Origin: Bradyrhizobium genosp. SA-3
Lineage (GTDB): Bacteria; Pseudomonadota; Alphaproteobacteria; Rhizobiales; Xanthobacteraceae
DNA: 44,359 bases
Reading direction: 5' to 3'
NCBI RefSeq assembly: GCF_004212635.1
Contig: NZ_PSRT01000073.1
Coordinates: 1-44,359, forward strand
Translations under genes and position numbers: made by a program
In this document: one piece after another, positions 16,079-23,916 of the stretch
How the letters are laid out: each line of letters opens with the position of its first letter
Position numbering within the stretch: position 1 is the first letter of the stretch
The notes under the pieces: model-generated
The model's database searches: none
What the model was told of the DNA's origin: nothing
Seen by the model: only the letters and a program-made list of their open reading frames with translations

Positions 16079-16270
16079 ATGGCGAAGTCAATTAAGGTGC
16101 CCCCAAAAAAGCGGCGAGGTCGGCCGGCCACCGGCAAGGATCCCCTTGTGAGCGCGCGGCTGCCAAAGCCCATGGTTGGCGAGATCGAAGCTTGGGCTGT
16201 CGCCAATAGCATTGGCCGCTCCGAGGCCATCCGCCGGCTGGTCGAGATAGGGTTAAAGGCCAAGAAATGA
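16079..16270 (+). CDS. Ribbon-helix-helix (CopG/Arc-type) DNA-binding protein
   Basis: A 63-residue protein. A basic arm (MAKSIKVPPKKRRGRPATGK) is followed by the ribbon strand LVSARLPKPMVGEIEAWAV and a helix pair (SIGRSEAIRRLVEIGL). This is the standard RHH pattern: a strand pairs in the dimer and enters the major groove, then S-R-S-E-A-I-R starts helix A. It could repress its own small-gene cluster or act as an antitoxin, but no toxin follows directly. A longer frame from 15677 runs through the complement of the Tat-signal gene and is not used. Confidence 0.8.
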   Translation: MAKSIKVPPKKRRGRPATGKDPLVSARLPKPMVGEIEAWAVANSIGRSEAIRRLVEIGLKAKK

Positions 16271-16311
16271 CAGGGGCTCACAAAAGACGCGGAGTTTGAG
16301 AGGAGGATAGA

Positions 16312-16488
16312 ATGGGCGCCATTTCAATTCTGATCGGCGTTTTGATTATCGTCGTTGTTGGAGCGATCTGTTTTTGGGCAATCGACAGATTTGCGCCGGA
16401 CGGTCGACTGGCACAATTGCTTAAGCTCCTAGTCGTGCTCGTCTGCTTGGGCGCGATTGTGCAACGACTTCTGGCGCTGACCTATTAG
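16312..16488 (+). CDS. 58-residue two-helix membrane protein
   Basis: An AGGAGG-like site (GAGGAGGATAGA) lies just before the ATG. The product MGAISILIGVLIIVVVGAIC, then FWAIDRFAPDGRLAQLLKLL and VVLVCLGAIVQRLLALTY has two transmembrane helices joined by a short polar loop. It follows the RHH gene by 41 bases in the same direction. Similar small hydrophobic proteins of unknown role are widespread in Bradyrhizobium and resemble phage holin-like proteins in size and topology, but there is no lysis gene nearby. Confidence 0.7.
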   Translation: MGAISILIGVLIIVVVGAICFWAIDRFAPDGRLAQLLKLLVVLVCLGAIVQRLLALTY

Positions 16489-16536
16489 CTGAAACAAGGC
16501 CACAGCCATCCGGCTGGTCGAGAAGGCGAAGGGCAA

Positions 16537-16755
16537 ATGAGCCATGTGCTCGACATGCTCTCTGAGTTGCAGCTGCCTCACTGGCTGATCATCGCCGGCA
16601 GCGCTTTAGTCGCACTCGGCATTGTCGGCCTTATCATCAGGAGGGGCATTCGAGCCTCGAAAACCGAAGAGGATGATGACACGACTCGTCCAGATCGGGC
16701 TGAAGTCGAACCCACGTCGCCGCCGGCAGCTCCCGAAACGCCCAGCAAACAATGA
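16537..16755 (+). CDS. 72-residue single-span membrane protein
   Basis: A hydrophobic helix at about residues 13-35 (LPHWLIIAGSALVALGIVGL) is followed by an RRGIR stop-transfer cluster and an acidic, Pro-rich tail (TEEDDDTTRPDRAEVEPTSP). The topology is probably N-out with the tail in the cytoplasm. It lies 48 bases after the preceding membrane gene and may be in the same transcript. I do not recognise a family. Confidence 0.6.
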   Translation: MSHVLDMLSELQLPHWLIIAGSALVALGIVGLIIRRGIRASKTEEDDDTTRPDRAEVEPTSPPAAPETPSKQ

Positions 16756-16840
16756 TGCTGGGTGCGTTGCAGATCGAACTAGGTTGAGACGGCTCATCGA
16801 TCGAACTAAAGGCGAAGGGGAAATGACAGGCGAGGGGGAA

Positions 16841-17029
16841 ATGACCAAACCGCTATATGGCGTGACCGACGCTGCCACCGGTCAAACCGTGTACATCAAC
16901 CCGGACACCGTTCGATTTGTCCTTCCGAACGGACATCGAACGACACTCGTTTTCTCCGAAACTCACACATTGACCGTTACCGCAGACCTTCAGGCTTTGA
17001 TTGACGGTGGTCTGTTTAAGATCCTCTGA
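16841..17029 (+). CDS. 62-residue hypothetical protein
   Basis: The product MTKPLYGVTDAATGQTVYIN, PDTVRFVLPNGHRTTLVFSE, THTLTVTADLQALIDGGLFK is rich in short beta strands, like a small SH3- or Tudor-like fold. Two starts are possible: a 21-base stretch containing GGGGAAATGACA is almost duplicated (16815-16826 and 16833-16844), giving two ATGs, each with its own purine-rich ribosome site. I chose the second. Function unknown. It is the last member of the small plus-strand cluster from 16079. Confidence 0.6.
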   Translation: MTKPLYGVTDAATGQTVYINPDTVRFVLPNGHRTTLVFSETHTLTVTADLQALIDGGLFKIL

Positions 17030-17256
17030 GGAAGGCGCACCGCGGTATGTCTGACCCCCGGTTTTTTCGGGTGTCTCCGTTCGAGAACTGCTTCAGCGTG
17101 GCTGACCGCATAGTCGAGGGTTTAGGTCGTCCGGCGGATTAGAGGCTCCGAAAGCCGACGAATAGAATGATCTAATGGGTATTCAGACCTACGGGAATCA
17201 TGCATCAATTGGTCTGATTTTTCAGTGTCCCATTTCAAGATGCAAGCGAGGCCCAC

Positions 17257-17472
17257 ATGGACAGGCCTGCGGTAGTTAAAACCCTTACCGTGATACTCTA
17301 CGGTGTCGCGTACCACGGGACATACTTTGTCCAGAACTCGATCGTGTATGTTCAATCGACGTTCGGAAGCAAGGCAACTCAGCTGGGAACGTCGCCGCCG
17401 GAATTGGTTGCCAAACTCCTTCTTTCAGAGCTCTTTTTGGAGCGCCTTCGACTGCACGAATGCGCTTCATGA
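17257..17472 (+). CDS. 71-residue hypothetical, possibly the front of a frameshifted gene
   Basis: A GAGG site lies six bases before the ATG. The frame reads MDRPAVVKTLTVILYGVAYH, then VQNSIVYVQSTFGSKATQLG and PPELVAKLLLSELFLERL, with very natural codon and residue use. It ends inside the next frame, which becomes protein-like only after about 17460. The two together would give a single protein of about 185 residues after a one-base shift near 17455-17470. Either there is a frameshift, or two genes overlap here. Confidence 0.45.
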   Translation: MDRPAVVKTLTVILYGVAYHGTYFVQNSIVYVQSTFGSKATQLGTSPPELVAKLLLSELFLERLRLHECAS

Positions 17473-17821
17473 TGACAAACTGACAATAGGTGGAAGGACG
17501 ATTGCGGAGCATATCGAACAGGGCCTGTGCGATTTCAGATGCTCTGAGCGACCGAGCGCAGGTGACCTTCGTCGCATGCTGCCCAACAAGAAGGGCGTTT
17601 GGAAGATTCATGTCCCCGGCGCAAGAATTTATGGATGGTGTCCGCGGGCGCGCGCGTTTGTGGCGGTAGGATTCGCGCTTGAGACCGACACAAAGAAATT
17701 TTCAGGATTGAGCGACTCCAAACGCGAGGACGTGCTGACCTTCATCAAAGCTCACAAGCTCGAAGACACTGTGTTGTTAGGAGATATCCTTGCCATCTTC
17801 CCGTCGCCAGCCAAGCCCTAG
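17348..17821 (+). CDS. Putative RelE/HigB-fold toxin (start uncertain)
   Basis: The C-terminal ~115 residues look real: LTIGGRTIAEHIEQGLCDF, GDLRRMLPNKKGVWKIHVPG, RIYGWCPRARAFVAVGFALE, then two helices. The succession of strands V-W-K-I-H-V / R-I-Y-G-W / F-V-A-V-G is like the beta sheet of RelE-superfamily toxins, which cleave mRNA. The first ~40 residues in this frame are Arg-rich and doubtful, so the true start is either TTG at 17408 or in the frame at 17257 through a frameshift. It is followed after seven bases by an XRE gene, the toxin-first order of HigBA systems. Activity is unproven. Confidence 0.5.
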   Translation: MFNRRSEARQLSWERRRRNWLPNSFFQSSFWSAFDCTNALHDDKLTIGGRTIAEHIEQGLCDFRCSERPSAGDLRRMLPNKKGVWKIHVPGARIYGWCPRARAFVAVGFALETDTKKFSGLSDSKREDVLTFIKAHKLEDTVLLGDILAIFPSPAKP

Positions 17822-17828
17822 ACGCCAG

Positions 17829-18371
17829 ATGTTCTTGAAGCTTTCCGGAATGATTGAAGGACAGCTACGGGACGCTTATGCCAAAAAATATGAGGCGGGC
17901 GATCTCAATCAATCGAGCCTTGCTAACAAGCTCGGCATCAATCGTTCCGCCGTGCACCATCGTCTTACTGGTCGGACCAACATGACTATCGAAACAATTG
18001 CCGATATGGTTTGGGGGTTAGACCACGACATCGAACTGAAGATAATAGATCCGTCAGAATCCGAAAGAAACCACCGAGTAGCCGCGCAAATTTCATTGTC
18101 GGCAGTTGCCGGGCCGGCTAACACCAACGACCCTCTCATGCAAATTGCATCCACAGCCCCGCCCTCGAACACATCAACGACTTCTACGCTAGGGAGCGCG
18201 CAAAAAAGCGCCACTCCTGAACCACCGCAGAGTTATCGCTCGCAACGGCTGCAGCCCCAGTGCCTCGGCCTCCTGAGTTTGTATTTGAGCGGCGATCTGG
18301 ACAGCCTTACAGCGCCAACGAATACTTTTCTTCTGCGCCGCTTCGCACCGCTGACCACATGCGCGTTCTAA
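17829..18371 (+). CDS. XRE-family helix-turn-helix protein, probable antitoxin
   Basis: A 180-residue protein with a helix-turn-helix at about 5-65: MIEGQLRDAYAKKYEAGDLN, then QSSLANKLGINRSAVHHRLT and TNMTIETIADMVWGLDHDIE. This is an XRE domain with the Q-x-x-L-A-x-x-L-G-I core. It starts seven bases after the putative toxin, so the two form an operon. The last ~50 residues (from about SYRSQRLQPQ) lose protein character and may be out of frame, which would mean the C-terminus has been altered. A general regulator role is also possible. Confidence 0.7.
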   Translation: MFLKLSGMIEGQLRDAYAKKYEAGDLNQSSLANKLGINRSAVHHRLTGRTNMTIETIADMVWGLDHDIELKIIDPSESERNHRVAAQISLSAVAGPANTNDPLMQIASTAPPSNTSTTSTLGSAQKSATPEPPQSYRSQRLQPQCLGLLSLYLSGDLDSLTAPTNTFLLRRFAPLTTCAF

Positions 18372-18905
18372 ATCAACTTGAAAAGGTTTTTGAGACCAGT
18401 TGAACAGACCGGGTCCGGCTCTTTGAAGGCAGAGCCAGCAAACTAATGCAGATTGCGGGTGCGCCCGTCAGCCAATCCGAAGTTTTTCCGCGGACATCTT
18501 GCCCGAGCGCCCCGCCCTCAGCTCGCAGCTGATCCGCGCGCCGTCGGCCAAGCCCGTGTAGCCGGAAAAAGCAGCTCCAAATTCCCACGCAAGGACGGCC
18601 CCGGCCAGGGGAGCTATGAGAGGCCGGGGCCGCTGGAGGTGGTGCTTGGTCCTCGGGCTACCAAGGGCCAAGCGAAAACGAGCCTACTCACAGCTCACCG
18701 CGTTGCTCTGTTCGCTTTAGCACTGTTCCGGGCAGGAACTTTAAGGAGATTCGTAAAATCCTCTGCAAGCGCCTATCTCCAGCACGCGGTCGAGCGCGGC
18801 TGGCTCGAAGCTTCACGAGAGCGGCACCTATATGCGGGCTCTTGAGACAGACACCGCGACCTGAGAACCGGATGTTTGCTCCCGCTGCATCATCTACACT
18901 GCCCC
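18372..18905. other. 530 bp gap with a strong hairpin and no sure gene
   Basis: Open frames are present on both strands. The plus frame at 18453-18845 ends with a protein-like stretch (RVALFALALFRAGTLRRFV, then YLQHAVERGWLEAS) and could be a relic. Nothing is recognised. Confidence 0.35.
18596..18632. repeat. Perfect 11-base inverted repeat
   Basis: CGGCCCCGGCC at 18596-18606 and GGCCGGGGCCG at 18622-18632, loop of 15 bases. No T run follows, so it is not a typical terminator. It may be a dispersed palindromic element. Confidence 0.6.
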
Positions 18906-19067
18906 ATGCACCGCGACCTCAAAGAGATGCTCATCGGCTCAGCCGGCATAATCTTGTTCGGCATCGTTATAATAAACTCGCCGCCATTTGCCCGTTTTAT
19001 AGACGAGTCTCTCTTTTCCTACATTCGAATGGTTTGGGATCTACTGCGCTCTCTGGTAACTCCCTAG
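18906..19067 (+). CDS. 53-residue membrane protein
   Basis: The product MHRDLKEMLIGSAGIILFGI, VIINSPPFARFIDESLFSYI, RMVWDLLRSLVTP has one strong hydrophobic helix at about 8-24 and an amphipathic C-terminal half. An ATG ten codons upstream would add a less likely segment (MLPLHHLHCP). No clear ribosome site is seen. Function unknown. Confidence 0.45.
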   Translation: MHRDLKEMLIGSAGIILFGIVIINSPPFARFIDESLFSYIRMVWDLLRSLVTP

Positions 19068-19295
19068 GAGGAGCCCGCCAGCGTGAACCAGCGGGTCGCT
19101 CCGCCCTAGTGGGGGTATCGTGGCGAACGGTACAAAGGGTCCCAATTAACTTAGGACAAGAAAACCTCAGAGGTTCGCGGTTCCACATGCGAAATGACTC
19201 GCGCCCCGTGTCAATTTAAATTAAATATTTTTCCACCGGGGCTGGCTCAATATTCCACTTAAATCGTTTTACCCGGTTTATTTTGACCATGCGCG

Positions 19296-19322
19296 GGCCG
19301 CAGCGAAAACATCGCTGCGGCC
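19296..19322. terminator. Intrinsic terminator hairpin
   Basis: Perfect 11-base stem GGCCGCAGCGA (19296-19306) / TCGCTGCGGCC (19312-19322) with loop AAACA. On the plus strand six Ts follow at 19329-19335. On the minus strand it lies four bases after the stop of the gene at 19327-19719, so it probably closes both directions. Confidence 0.75.
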
Positions 19323-19326
19323 TTCG

Positions 19327-19719
19327 TCATTTTTTCTTCGGCAATCTCGCCCTGTGTGACTCCGGCCTGACGGGCGTAGGGGCCAGAGCAGAGCAGCAAC
19401 TCTCTGAAGCATCGTTTGAGGTGATCGGAGCGGCGGCGTAAAAAGAAGGATCAGTCCCGTTTAGGTCGTCCCGAAACCGCCGATACCGTCGCGGCGCCGG
19501 CTCAAGGTTCGACAAGTCGTTTTCGCCGAGAATCGTATGAACGAGTTTGTCGTTCACGACCTTCTCCATCACATACCGCACAAGCTTGGAGCGAGAAATT
19601 CCACGCTCCTTTGCTGCCTTTTGCAGATACTCGACTTCCAAAGGAATGACGATGTTCTTGACGACCACTATCTGCCCTCGCGTGCCTTCTTGCCCTGTTT
19701 CCTTTGGGATGTGCGGCAA
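19327..19719 (-). CDS. 130-residue hypothetical with a ribbon-helix-helix-like N-terminal part
   Basis: Residues about 18-60 read VVVKNIVIPLEVEYLQKAAK, ERGISRSKLVRYVMEKVVND. A short strand is followed by helix - turn (GISRSK) - helix, as in Arc/MetJ-type proteins, where the strand makes the DNA contact. The second half (ENDLSNLEPAPRRYRRFRDD and onward) is Pro/Ser-rich and probably disordered, ending in a basic tail RARLPKKK. The terminator at 19296-19322 follows immediately. It could be a local repressor. No partner gene is next to it. Confidence 0.65.
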   Translation of the reverse strand: MPHIPKETGQEGTRGQIVVVKNIVIPLEVEYLQKAAKERGISRSKLVRYVMEKVVNDKLVHTILGENDLSNLEPAPRRYRRFRDDLNGTDPSFYAAAPITSNDASESCCSALAPTPVRPESHRARLPKKK

Positions 19720-19871
19720 ACTTGGTGAGAATTGGGGCGCACTGTGACGTTAAACCAATGTATAGGGGCGCATTCCTCCTCTACTGGGAGTCCGCACCAG
19801 TACACCCTCAACGACTCGCGCAAGACTGAAGAAACGTACAGTCATCGCTAAGGTAAACGACACCCGCAAGA

Positions 19872-20153
19872 CTACTGGTGATCGACGTTATCCACGTCGG
19901 CATGGCTCGGAGCAGCATCAAAAGAAACACCAATGCGATTTTGCATGGCCCAAACCAGGCGGCATTTCCTTACTGAGCGGTCACGTTCAAGCATGAGTTC
20001 GAGAGGACGTGCGAGACTCGCGTCCCGAAGTTCGATAGCGGCGCCCTGGTCAGACAGGTTTACGACGCGGCACCTGATGCTCGAGCCATCCCCGAACATG
20101 ATCGCGAGTTCGTCAACTTCCTCGCGGAGGGCCTTCCTTCGTTCTTCAACCAA
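19872..20153 (-). CDS. PilZ-domain protein
   Basis: A 93-residue single-domain protein. The N-terminal basic motif (VEERRKALREE) fits the RxxxR c-di-GMP-binding arm, and VVNLSDQGAAIEL matches the (D/N)-x-S-x-x-G motif of PilZ, with the remaining strands of the barrel (CRLVWAMQNRIGVSF). PilZ proteins bind c-di-GMP and pass the signal on through protein contacts. It may read the output of the two GGDEF-EAL proteins in this window, though such small PilZ genes are numerous in Bradyrhizobium and no direct link is shown. Confidence 0.85.
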   Translation of the reverse strand: MVEERRKALREEVDELAIMFGDGSSIRCRVVNLSDQGAAIELRDASLARPLELMLERDRSVRKCRLVWAMQNRIGVSFDAAPSHADVDNVDHQ

Positions 20154-20164
20154 CTGACCATCCT

Positions 20165-20332
20165 TCAGCAGTCATCCTGCGATGGAGCGGGAATTGTGAA
20201 CGGCAGATAGAAGAACAGACCGCCGTAATGGCGCGCCCTATCCACGTCGGATCTGCTTGCGAAAGCCCCAAATGCAATGGCAACAAGGGCCGCTGCGCCA
20301 ATTCCCAGCAATACCAGAACCGTTTCCAGCAT
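20165..20332 (-). CDS. 55-residue membrane protein
   Basis: The product MLETVLVLLGIGAAALVAIA, FGAFASRSDVDRARHYGGLF, FYLPFTIPAPSQDDC has a hydrophobic helix at about 3-24, a charged loop and a second short hydrophobic stretch. It lies 11 bases upstream of the PilZ gene on the same strand and is probably co-transcribed with it. I do not recognise a family. Natural composition supports it as a gene. Confidence 0.6.
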   Translation of the reverse strand: MLETVLVLLGIGAAALVAIAFGAFASRSDVDRARHYGGLFFYLPFTIPAPSQDDC

Positions 20333-20545
20333 CACGAATCAGTCTCCGCCCGGAGTGGCCGCCCTGTCATAGACCTGTGGCATGACCATTGCATAGTTGA
20401 AACCAACTGGGATTTCAGCGCTCAGTTAGAGAATAGGCGCTGCCGGGACGACGTATTTTGAGCCCGGCAACGCTTTTTTCACTTGTCTTCCCTTTGCGCG
20501 GTTCGCGCGGCGCAAATTGTTTCAAGGAAGCGGGATATTTGGCGC

Positions 20546-20749
20546 ATGGCATACGACGCAGCAACAATACACATGCTCCGCGACGTTCTAGATGAAGTTC
20601 TCTCCAGCCCGTCGTTCACTCGTCAGCGGCACCGCTCTGCGGTGGAGGTTGCCGAGCGCATCCTCTGGCTCGCTTCGCAAGGAGAACGTGAACCAAGCAC
20701 TATCAGACGCCGCCTCGTAAAAGAGTTTTTGGCATCCGCTACCGGCTAG
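20546..20749 (+). CDS. 67-residue hypothetical protein
   Basis: The product MAYDAATIHMLRDVLDEVLS, SPSFTRQRHRSAVEVAERIL, WLASQGEREPSTIRRRLVKE is all-helical. The pattern is like small rhizobial proteins of unknown function annotated only as hypothetical. The ATG at 20546 is chosen over an upstream frame start at 20483, which would add a Cys/Arg-rich segment. Function unknown. Confidence 0.6.
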   Translation: MAYDAATIHMLRDVLDEVLSSPSFTRQRHRSAVEVAERILWLASQGEREPSTIRRRLVKEFLASATG

Positions 20750-20893
20750 GGCCACCGGCCCGACGAATTTCAGCTTCGGCTGGACCGAATGGCGCCACGT
20801 ATCAGCCGCCATCAGGCCCGAATCAGGATCGCAAATTCAGCAGGTCGGGGGTTTCGATCGATTTCCAGCGCTGGTGCGAACGAGCTCCCGTCT

Positions 20894-20938
20894 CCCGCTC
20901 CATTGCTATTCAGCCCCCAGCCCTAGCGGTGGAGCGGG
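20894..20938. terminator. Inverted repeat between convergent genes
   Basis: CCCGCTCCA at 20894-20902 pairs perfectly with TGGAGCGGG at 20930-20938. The loop is long (27 bases) and C-rich. The position between the converging genes at 20546-20749 and 20967-21449 suggests a terminator, but there is no clean T run. Confidence 0.35.
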
Positions 20939-20966
20939 GCCTTCTCTTCGCCACCACACGTTTGGC

Positions 20967-21449
20967 CTAACCGCACCATCCCTGCCGCGGTGGACAGCGC
21001 GTGCCGCTGCAGACATACGGGCGCGCCAAGCCCTCGCCGATTAGTGTCTGTCCGACGTCACGGCCACCGACGGTGAGCGAGCCGCACAGCCGGCCGAAAT
21101 TGCAGCGCGATGTATCCTCTTCGCCCGGCCTGCATGCGCAGGCAACCCGCTGCAGGCGCGTTTCGCCGCTGGCGATAAGCTCCCGCAGTCTGCGGGTCGC
21201 GAGTTCGGCGCGGCGGCGCTCGTCATCACAGCGGGCCCGATCCCCCCGCTCCGGCGTATCGAACCCCACGAGCCGGTATACCTGTCCCCAATGCCTTACC
21301 GTGTCGCCATCGATAGGGAAGATTGCCGTGGGCGACGTCGGCGAGGTCCAGAAAGACGCGATGCCAAGCATAACCGCCGCCAGCGCAACGACTGCGGATG
21401 GCCAGCGCACAGGTTTTGGCTTGGCTCGAAAGGGGGCTACTGTCGACAT
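20967..21449 (-). CDS. Staphylococcal-nuclease-like (thermonuclease family) protein
   Basis: A 160-residue protein. An N-terminal hydrophobic helix (about 17-36) acts as signal or anchor. The SNase domain follows with FPIDGDTVRHWGQVYRLVGF-DTPE: the Asp of DGDT binds calcium, the Arg of RLVGF is catalytic, and DTPE is the family signature. Later come GRLCGSLTVGGRDVGQTLIG and EGLARPY. Extra Cys residues (ACACRPGEEDTSRC and the C-terminal end) suggest disulfides in the periplasm. It may degrade extracellular DNA or RNA, though many such bacterial proteins have no proven activity. Confidence 0.85.
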   Translation of the reverse strand: MSTVAPFRAKPKPVRWPSAVVALAAVMLGIASFWTSPTSPTAIFPIDGDTVRHWGQVYRLVGFDTPERGDRARCDDERRRAELATRRLRELIASGETRLQRVACACRPGEEDTSRCNFGRLCGSLTVGGRDVGQTLIGEGLARPYVCSGTRCPPRQGWCG

Positions 21450-21610
21450 GCGTGGGCCAGCTTACACTGAGCCTTCGATGGACGGCACGGAGCAAGTTTC
21501 GCGTCAGATTGACGCGAGGCGAAAGGCCAAGCCGACCGGGTGACAGCCGTGTGCGGACCATCACCAAGGAATATCGATGACTCGTACCCCACGCGGCACA
21601 TGAACATTCG

Positions 21611-21963
21611 CTAGGCGGGCCAGCCCGCCGTGAAGCCAGACGGCACCGTGTAAGTAAACGCCGTCGCGCCGAAGTTCGCAGTGAAGTTGTCGCTGACGAT
21701 CCCATAAATGCTACGGCCGGAGCATAACTGGCAGCCGAGGGAATTGATGCGCCATTTGTATTTGTCGCGGGATTAGCTGCTCCGTCATTGTTCCAATTTC
21801 CGCCGTTGCGTCTCCACCACGTCTTGAGATTACCTATATCCACAGCAACGCTGATGACATCGCCCGCAGCACCGTTGCCAATGGCCTTAGTTGTCCAACC
21901 GCCATTGGCGAAGATCGGACCCGCGCTACCGATACTACTATTTGGGTAGTAACCGGACGCCAC
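21611..21963 (-). pseudogene. C-terminal part of a SPRY-like/phage-tail-associated protein, frameshifted
   Basis: The frame reads ASGYYPNSSIGSAGPIFANGG, then KAIGNGAAGDVISVAVDIGN, then TWWRRNGGNWNNDGAANPAT. The G-D-V-I-x-V-A-V-D strand and the W-x-R-x-N-G-G-N-W-N-N turn are typical of SPRY-like jelly-roll domains in phage-type and rhizobial surface proteins. Near 21705 the frame shifts, after which DNFTANFGATAFTYTVPSGF leads to a stop at 21611-21613. The N-terminal part is missing and similarity ends exactly where the large inverted repeat (21963-22030) begins. Confidence 0.65.
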
Positions 21964-22030
21964 CCCTCTCCGCCGCCGTCGCTCGCCAGCGCTGCGCTTG
22001 GGGCGAGCGAGCGACGGCGGCTCCGAGGGG
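21963..22030. repeat. Large GC-rich inverted repeat
   Basis: CCCCTC (21963-21968) pairs with GAGGGG (22025-22030), and GCCGCCGTCGCTCGC (21972-21986) pairs perfectly with 22007-22021. A three-base mismatch separates the two stems and the loop is 20 bases. It borders the truncated SPRY-like gene. Confidence 0.75.
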
Positions 22031-22487
22031 ATGGCTTGGCCGGACCCCATGATCAATTTTGCTGAACTTGACGCACAGAACTTGGGGTCTGCCCACCGGT
22101 AGCTCCGCACTCGCCTGTTGTCGGAGGGAGAGTGGCGCGGGCAGCTGTATTTATTTGATGCCGCATCGCAGCTGCTGCGCGTGTCGGCCCTAAACCGGAC
22201 CGGATCGCGTTGGCGCCGCGGTGTCGTCGTACGTGCGGGCAGGGGGTGTCGCCGCGTTGCCGATGGCTTCGTGGTGGTTCGGGGATGGCTTAGTTGGATG
22301 CTACCAGCACGGTGACAACGAGTAACAGCCTAACGAAGCGTTAGGCCAGTAGCTTAGGGTTCTCAGCTCTCGCGGAGTGGAAGCTGTCCAATTGTGCAGC
22401 GGCTTGCTTGCTGTCGTACCTTGATTATGAGCCGCTGCCCGATCGGGCGCCGATGCTTCCGACTAGGCAGCCTCGGCGAGGCTACCA
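22031..22487. other. 450 bp gap, degenerate
   Basis: No intact gene. A minus frame near 22050-22110 (ADPKFCASSSAKLIMGSGQA) is protein-like for about 25 residues and may be another relic. The plus frame at 22118-22315 is Arg/Gly/Val-rich and unconvincing. Confidence 0.4.
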
Positions 22488-23717
22488 TTAACTGCTTATT
22501 CGGCGGACCGCCGACACGAGAGTTTCAACCTCCTGGAATGTATTGTAGTAATGCGGCGACGCGCGAACGACATCGGGAAGGTCTCTACGCGTTGCGTCCA
22601 ACGGGGTGCTTGTTGGTGGCGAGACTGACACATTGATTTTCACTGCTGCCAACTGACGCATGACCTCGCGTGCACCCACGTTGCGAATTGTGAAGGAGAC
22701 GATTGAAGCGGGACGTTCTCCCAGGTCATGAATCGACACTTCAGCGATTGCACCAAGCAGTTCGCGCAGTCCCTTCGCAAGCAGACGGCAACGTCGTTCG
22801 ATTCTCTCGATGCCGATCGAAAGCGCGTAATTGACAGCTATCCCAAGTCCAAGCCGCGCTGCATAGTTTGCTTCCCACGTCTCGAATCGTCGCGCGTCGG
22901 ATCTAAGTTCGTAGCGCTCGAGTCCAACCCACGGTGCTCCGAACAGGTCGATCATGGCAGGTTCGACGCCCTTCAGGAAATCGTCACGTATATACAGGAA
23001 CCCTGTCCCGCGCGGACCGCGCAAGAACTTCCGGCCCGTTGCGGTAAGCATATCGCAACCAAGTGCACAGACATCGATCGGCATCTGCCCAACCGCCTGA
23101 CACGCATCTAGCAAGTAGGGGATACCATGTCGGCGCGCGATCCGTCCCACGGCCTCAGCCGGATTCACGAGGCCGCCATTGGTCGGCACCCACGTGATAG
23201 CGATCAGTCGTACGTGAGCATCAATCATACGCTCGAGCGCTTGCGGATCGAGAACACGATTTGCGTCGTCAGGTATGACCTCAACCCGTGCACCGGTACG
23301 ACGCGCCACCTGCAACAACGCAACGTAATTGGCCGCAAATTCGGCTGAGGTCGTGAGAATTCGGTCTTCTGGGCCAAAGGAAAGCGAATAAAAGGCGCGC
23401 TGCCATGCCAGAGTGGCGTTCTCGGCTAGCGCGATCTCCTCCCGTCTGGAGCCGACGAGCCGGGCGATGCTGTCGTACACGCCGTCGAGGCGAGCGGTGT
23501 TCTCAGCGCTTGCCTCATAGCCGCCAATTTCCGCTTCGCGCTGCAGGTATTCGATCATGCCGCCGACAACCTGCTTCGGCATCAATGCCGCGCCCGCATT
23601 ATTAAAATGGAGTCGATTTGTGACGCCTGGTGTATCTTCTCGCAAACGATCCACGTCGGAATCGGAAAGATCCGCGAATTCCGAATAACCTGTCGGCTGT
23701 GAAAAAGACGGCTGCAC
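22488..23717 (-). CDS. Class V aminotransferase-fold PLP enzyme (cysteine desulfurase/epimerase-like)
   Basis: A 409-residue protein of the class V fold: LHFNNAGAALMPKQV at the start, ENATLAWQRAFYSL, the PLP-contacting YLLDACQAVGQMPIDV (Asp and Gln), and the Schiff-base lysine in TATGRKFLRGPRGTG. This fold includes cysteine desulfurases, isopenicillin-N epimerase-like proteins and selenocysteine/ergothioneine lyases. The motif around the lysine is closest to the isopenicillin-N epimerase/EgtE-like group. No Cys-containing desulfurase loop is apparent. It diverges from the diaminopropionate ammonia-lyase, sharing a 199-base promoter region, so the two are probably regulated together and may act on the same amino acid. 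Confidence 0.85.
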   Translation of the reverse strand: MQPSFSQPTGYSEFADLSDSDVDRLREDTPGVTNRLHFNNAGAALMPKQVVGGMIEYLQREAEIGGYEASAENTARLDGVYDSIARLVGSRREEIALAENATLAWQRAFYSLSFGPEDRILTTSAEFAANYVALLQVARRTGARVEVIPDDANRVLDPQALERMIDAHVRLIAITWVPTNGGLVNPAEAVGRIARRHGIPYLLDACQAVGQMPIDVCALGCDMLTATGRKFLRGPRGTGFLYIRDDFLKGVEPAMIDLFGAPWVGLERYELRSDARRFETWEANYAARLGLGIAVNYALSIGIERIERRCRLLAKGLRELLGAIAEVSIHDLGERPASIVSFTIRNVGAREVMRQLAAVKINVSVSPPTSTPLDATRRDLPDVVRASPHYYNTFQEVETLVSAVRRISS

Positions 23718-23916
23718 CGGAAATCACCTTTCATCAACTTAAGGCCCTGCTTCGGCCAAGTTCAGTGCACGACTCTTCGAAGGGTAACTGGAGCTTCAGG
23801 CCCAAACCAGGCGTTTTACATCGAACAATGCCCAATTCTGTCATCGAGCAGCTCAAACTTTGCGGTAATCGCCATCGGGTTTCGCCAAAGTATGGTCTGA
23901 CACGAGGGAGGACGAA

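Noticed and set aside
17050..17075. Terminator at CCCCCGG-TTTTTT-CGGG
   Set aside because: The stem is only about four pairs with Ts in the loop instead of after the stem.
21226..22110. One 294-residue minus-strand gene
   Set aside because: Only the middle is protein-like (SPRY-like); the frame then shifts and continues antisense or out of frame through the SNase gene.
22118..22315. 65-residue plus-strand frame (MSEGEWRGQLYLF)
   Set aside because: Starts well but becomes Arg/Gly/Val-rich, has no clear ribosome site, and lies in decayed DNA.
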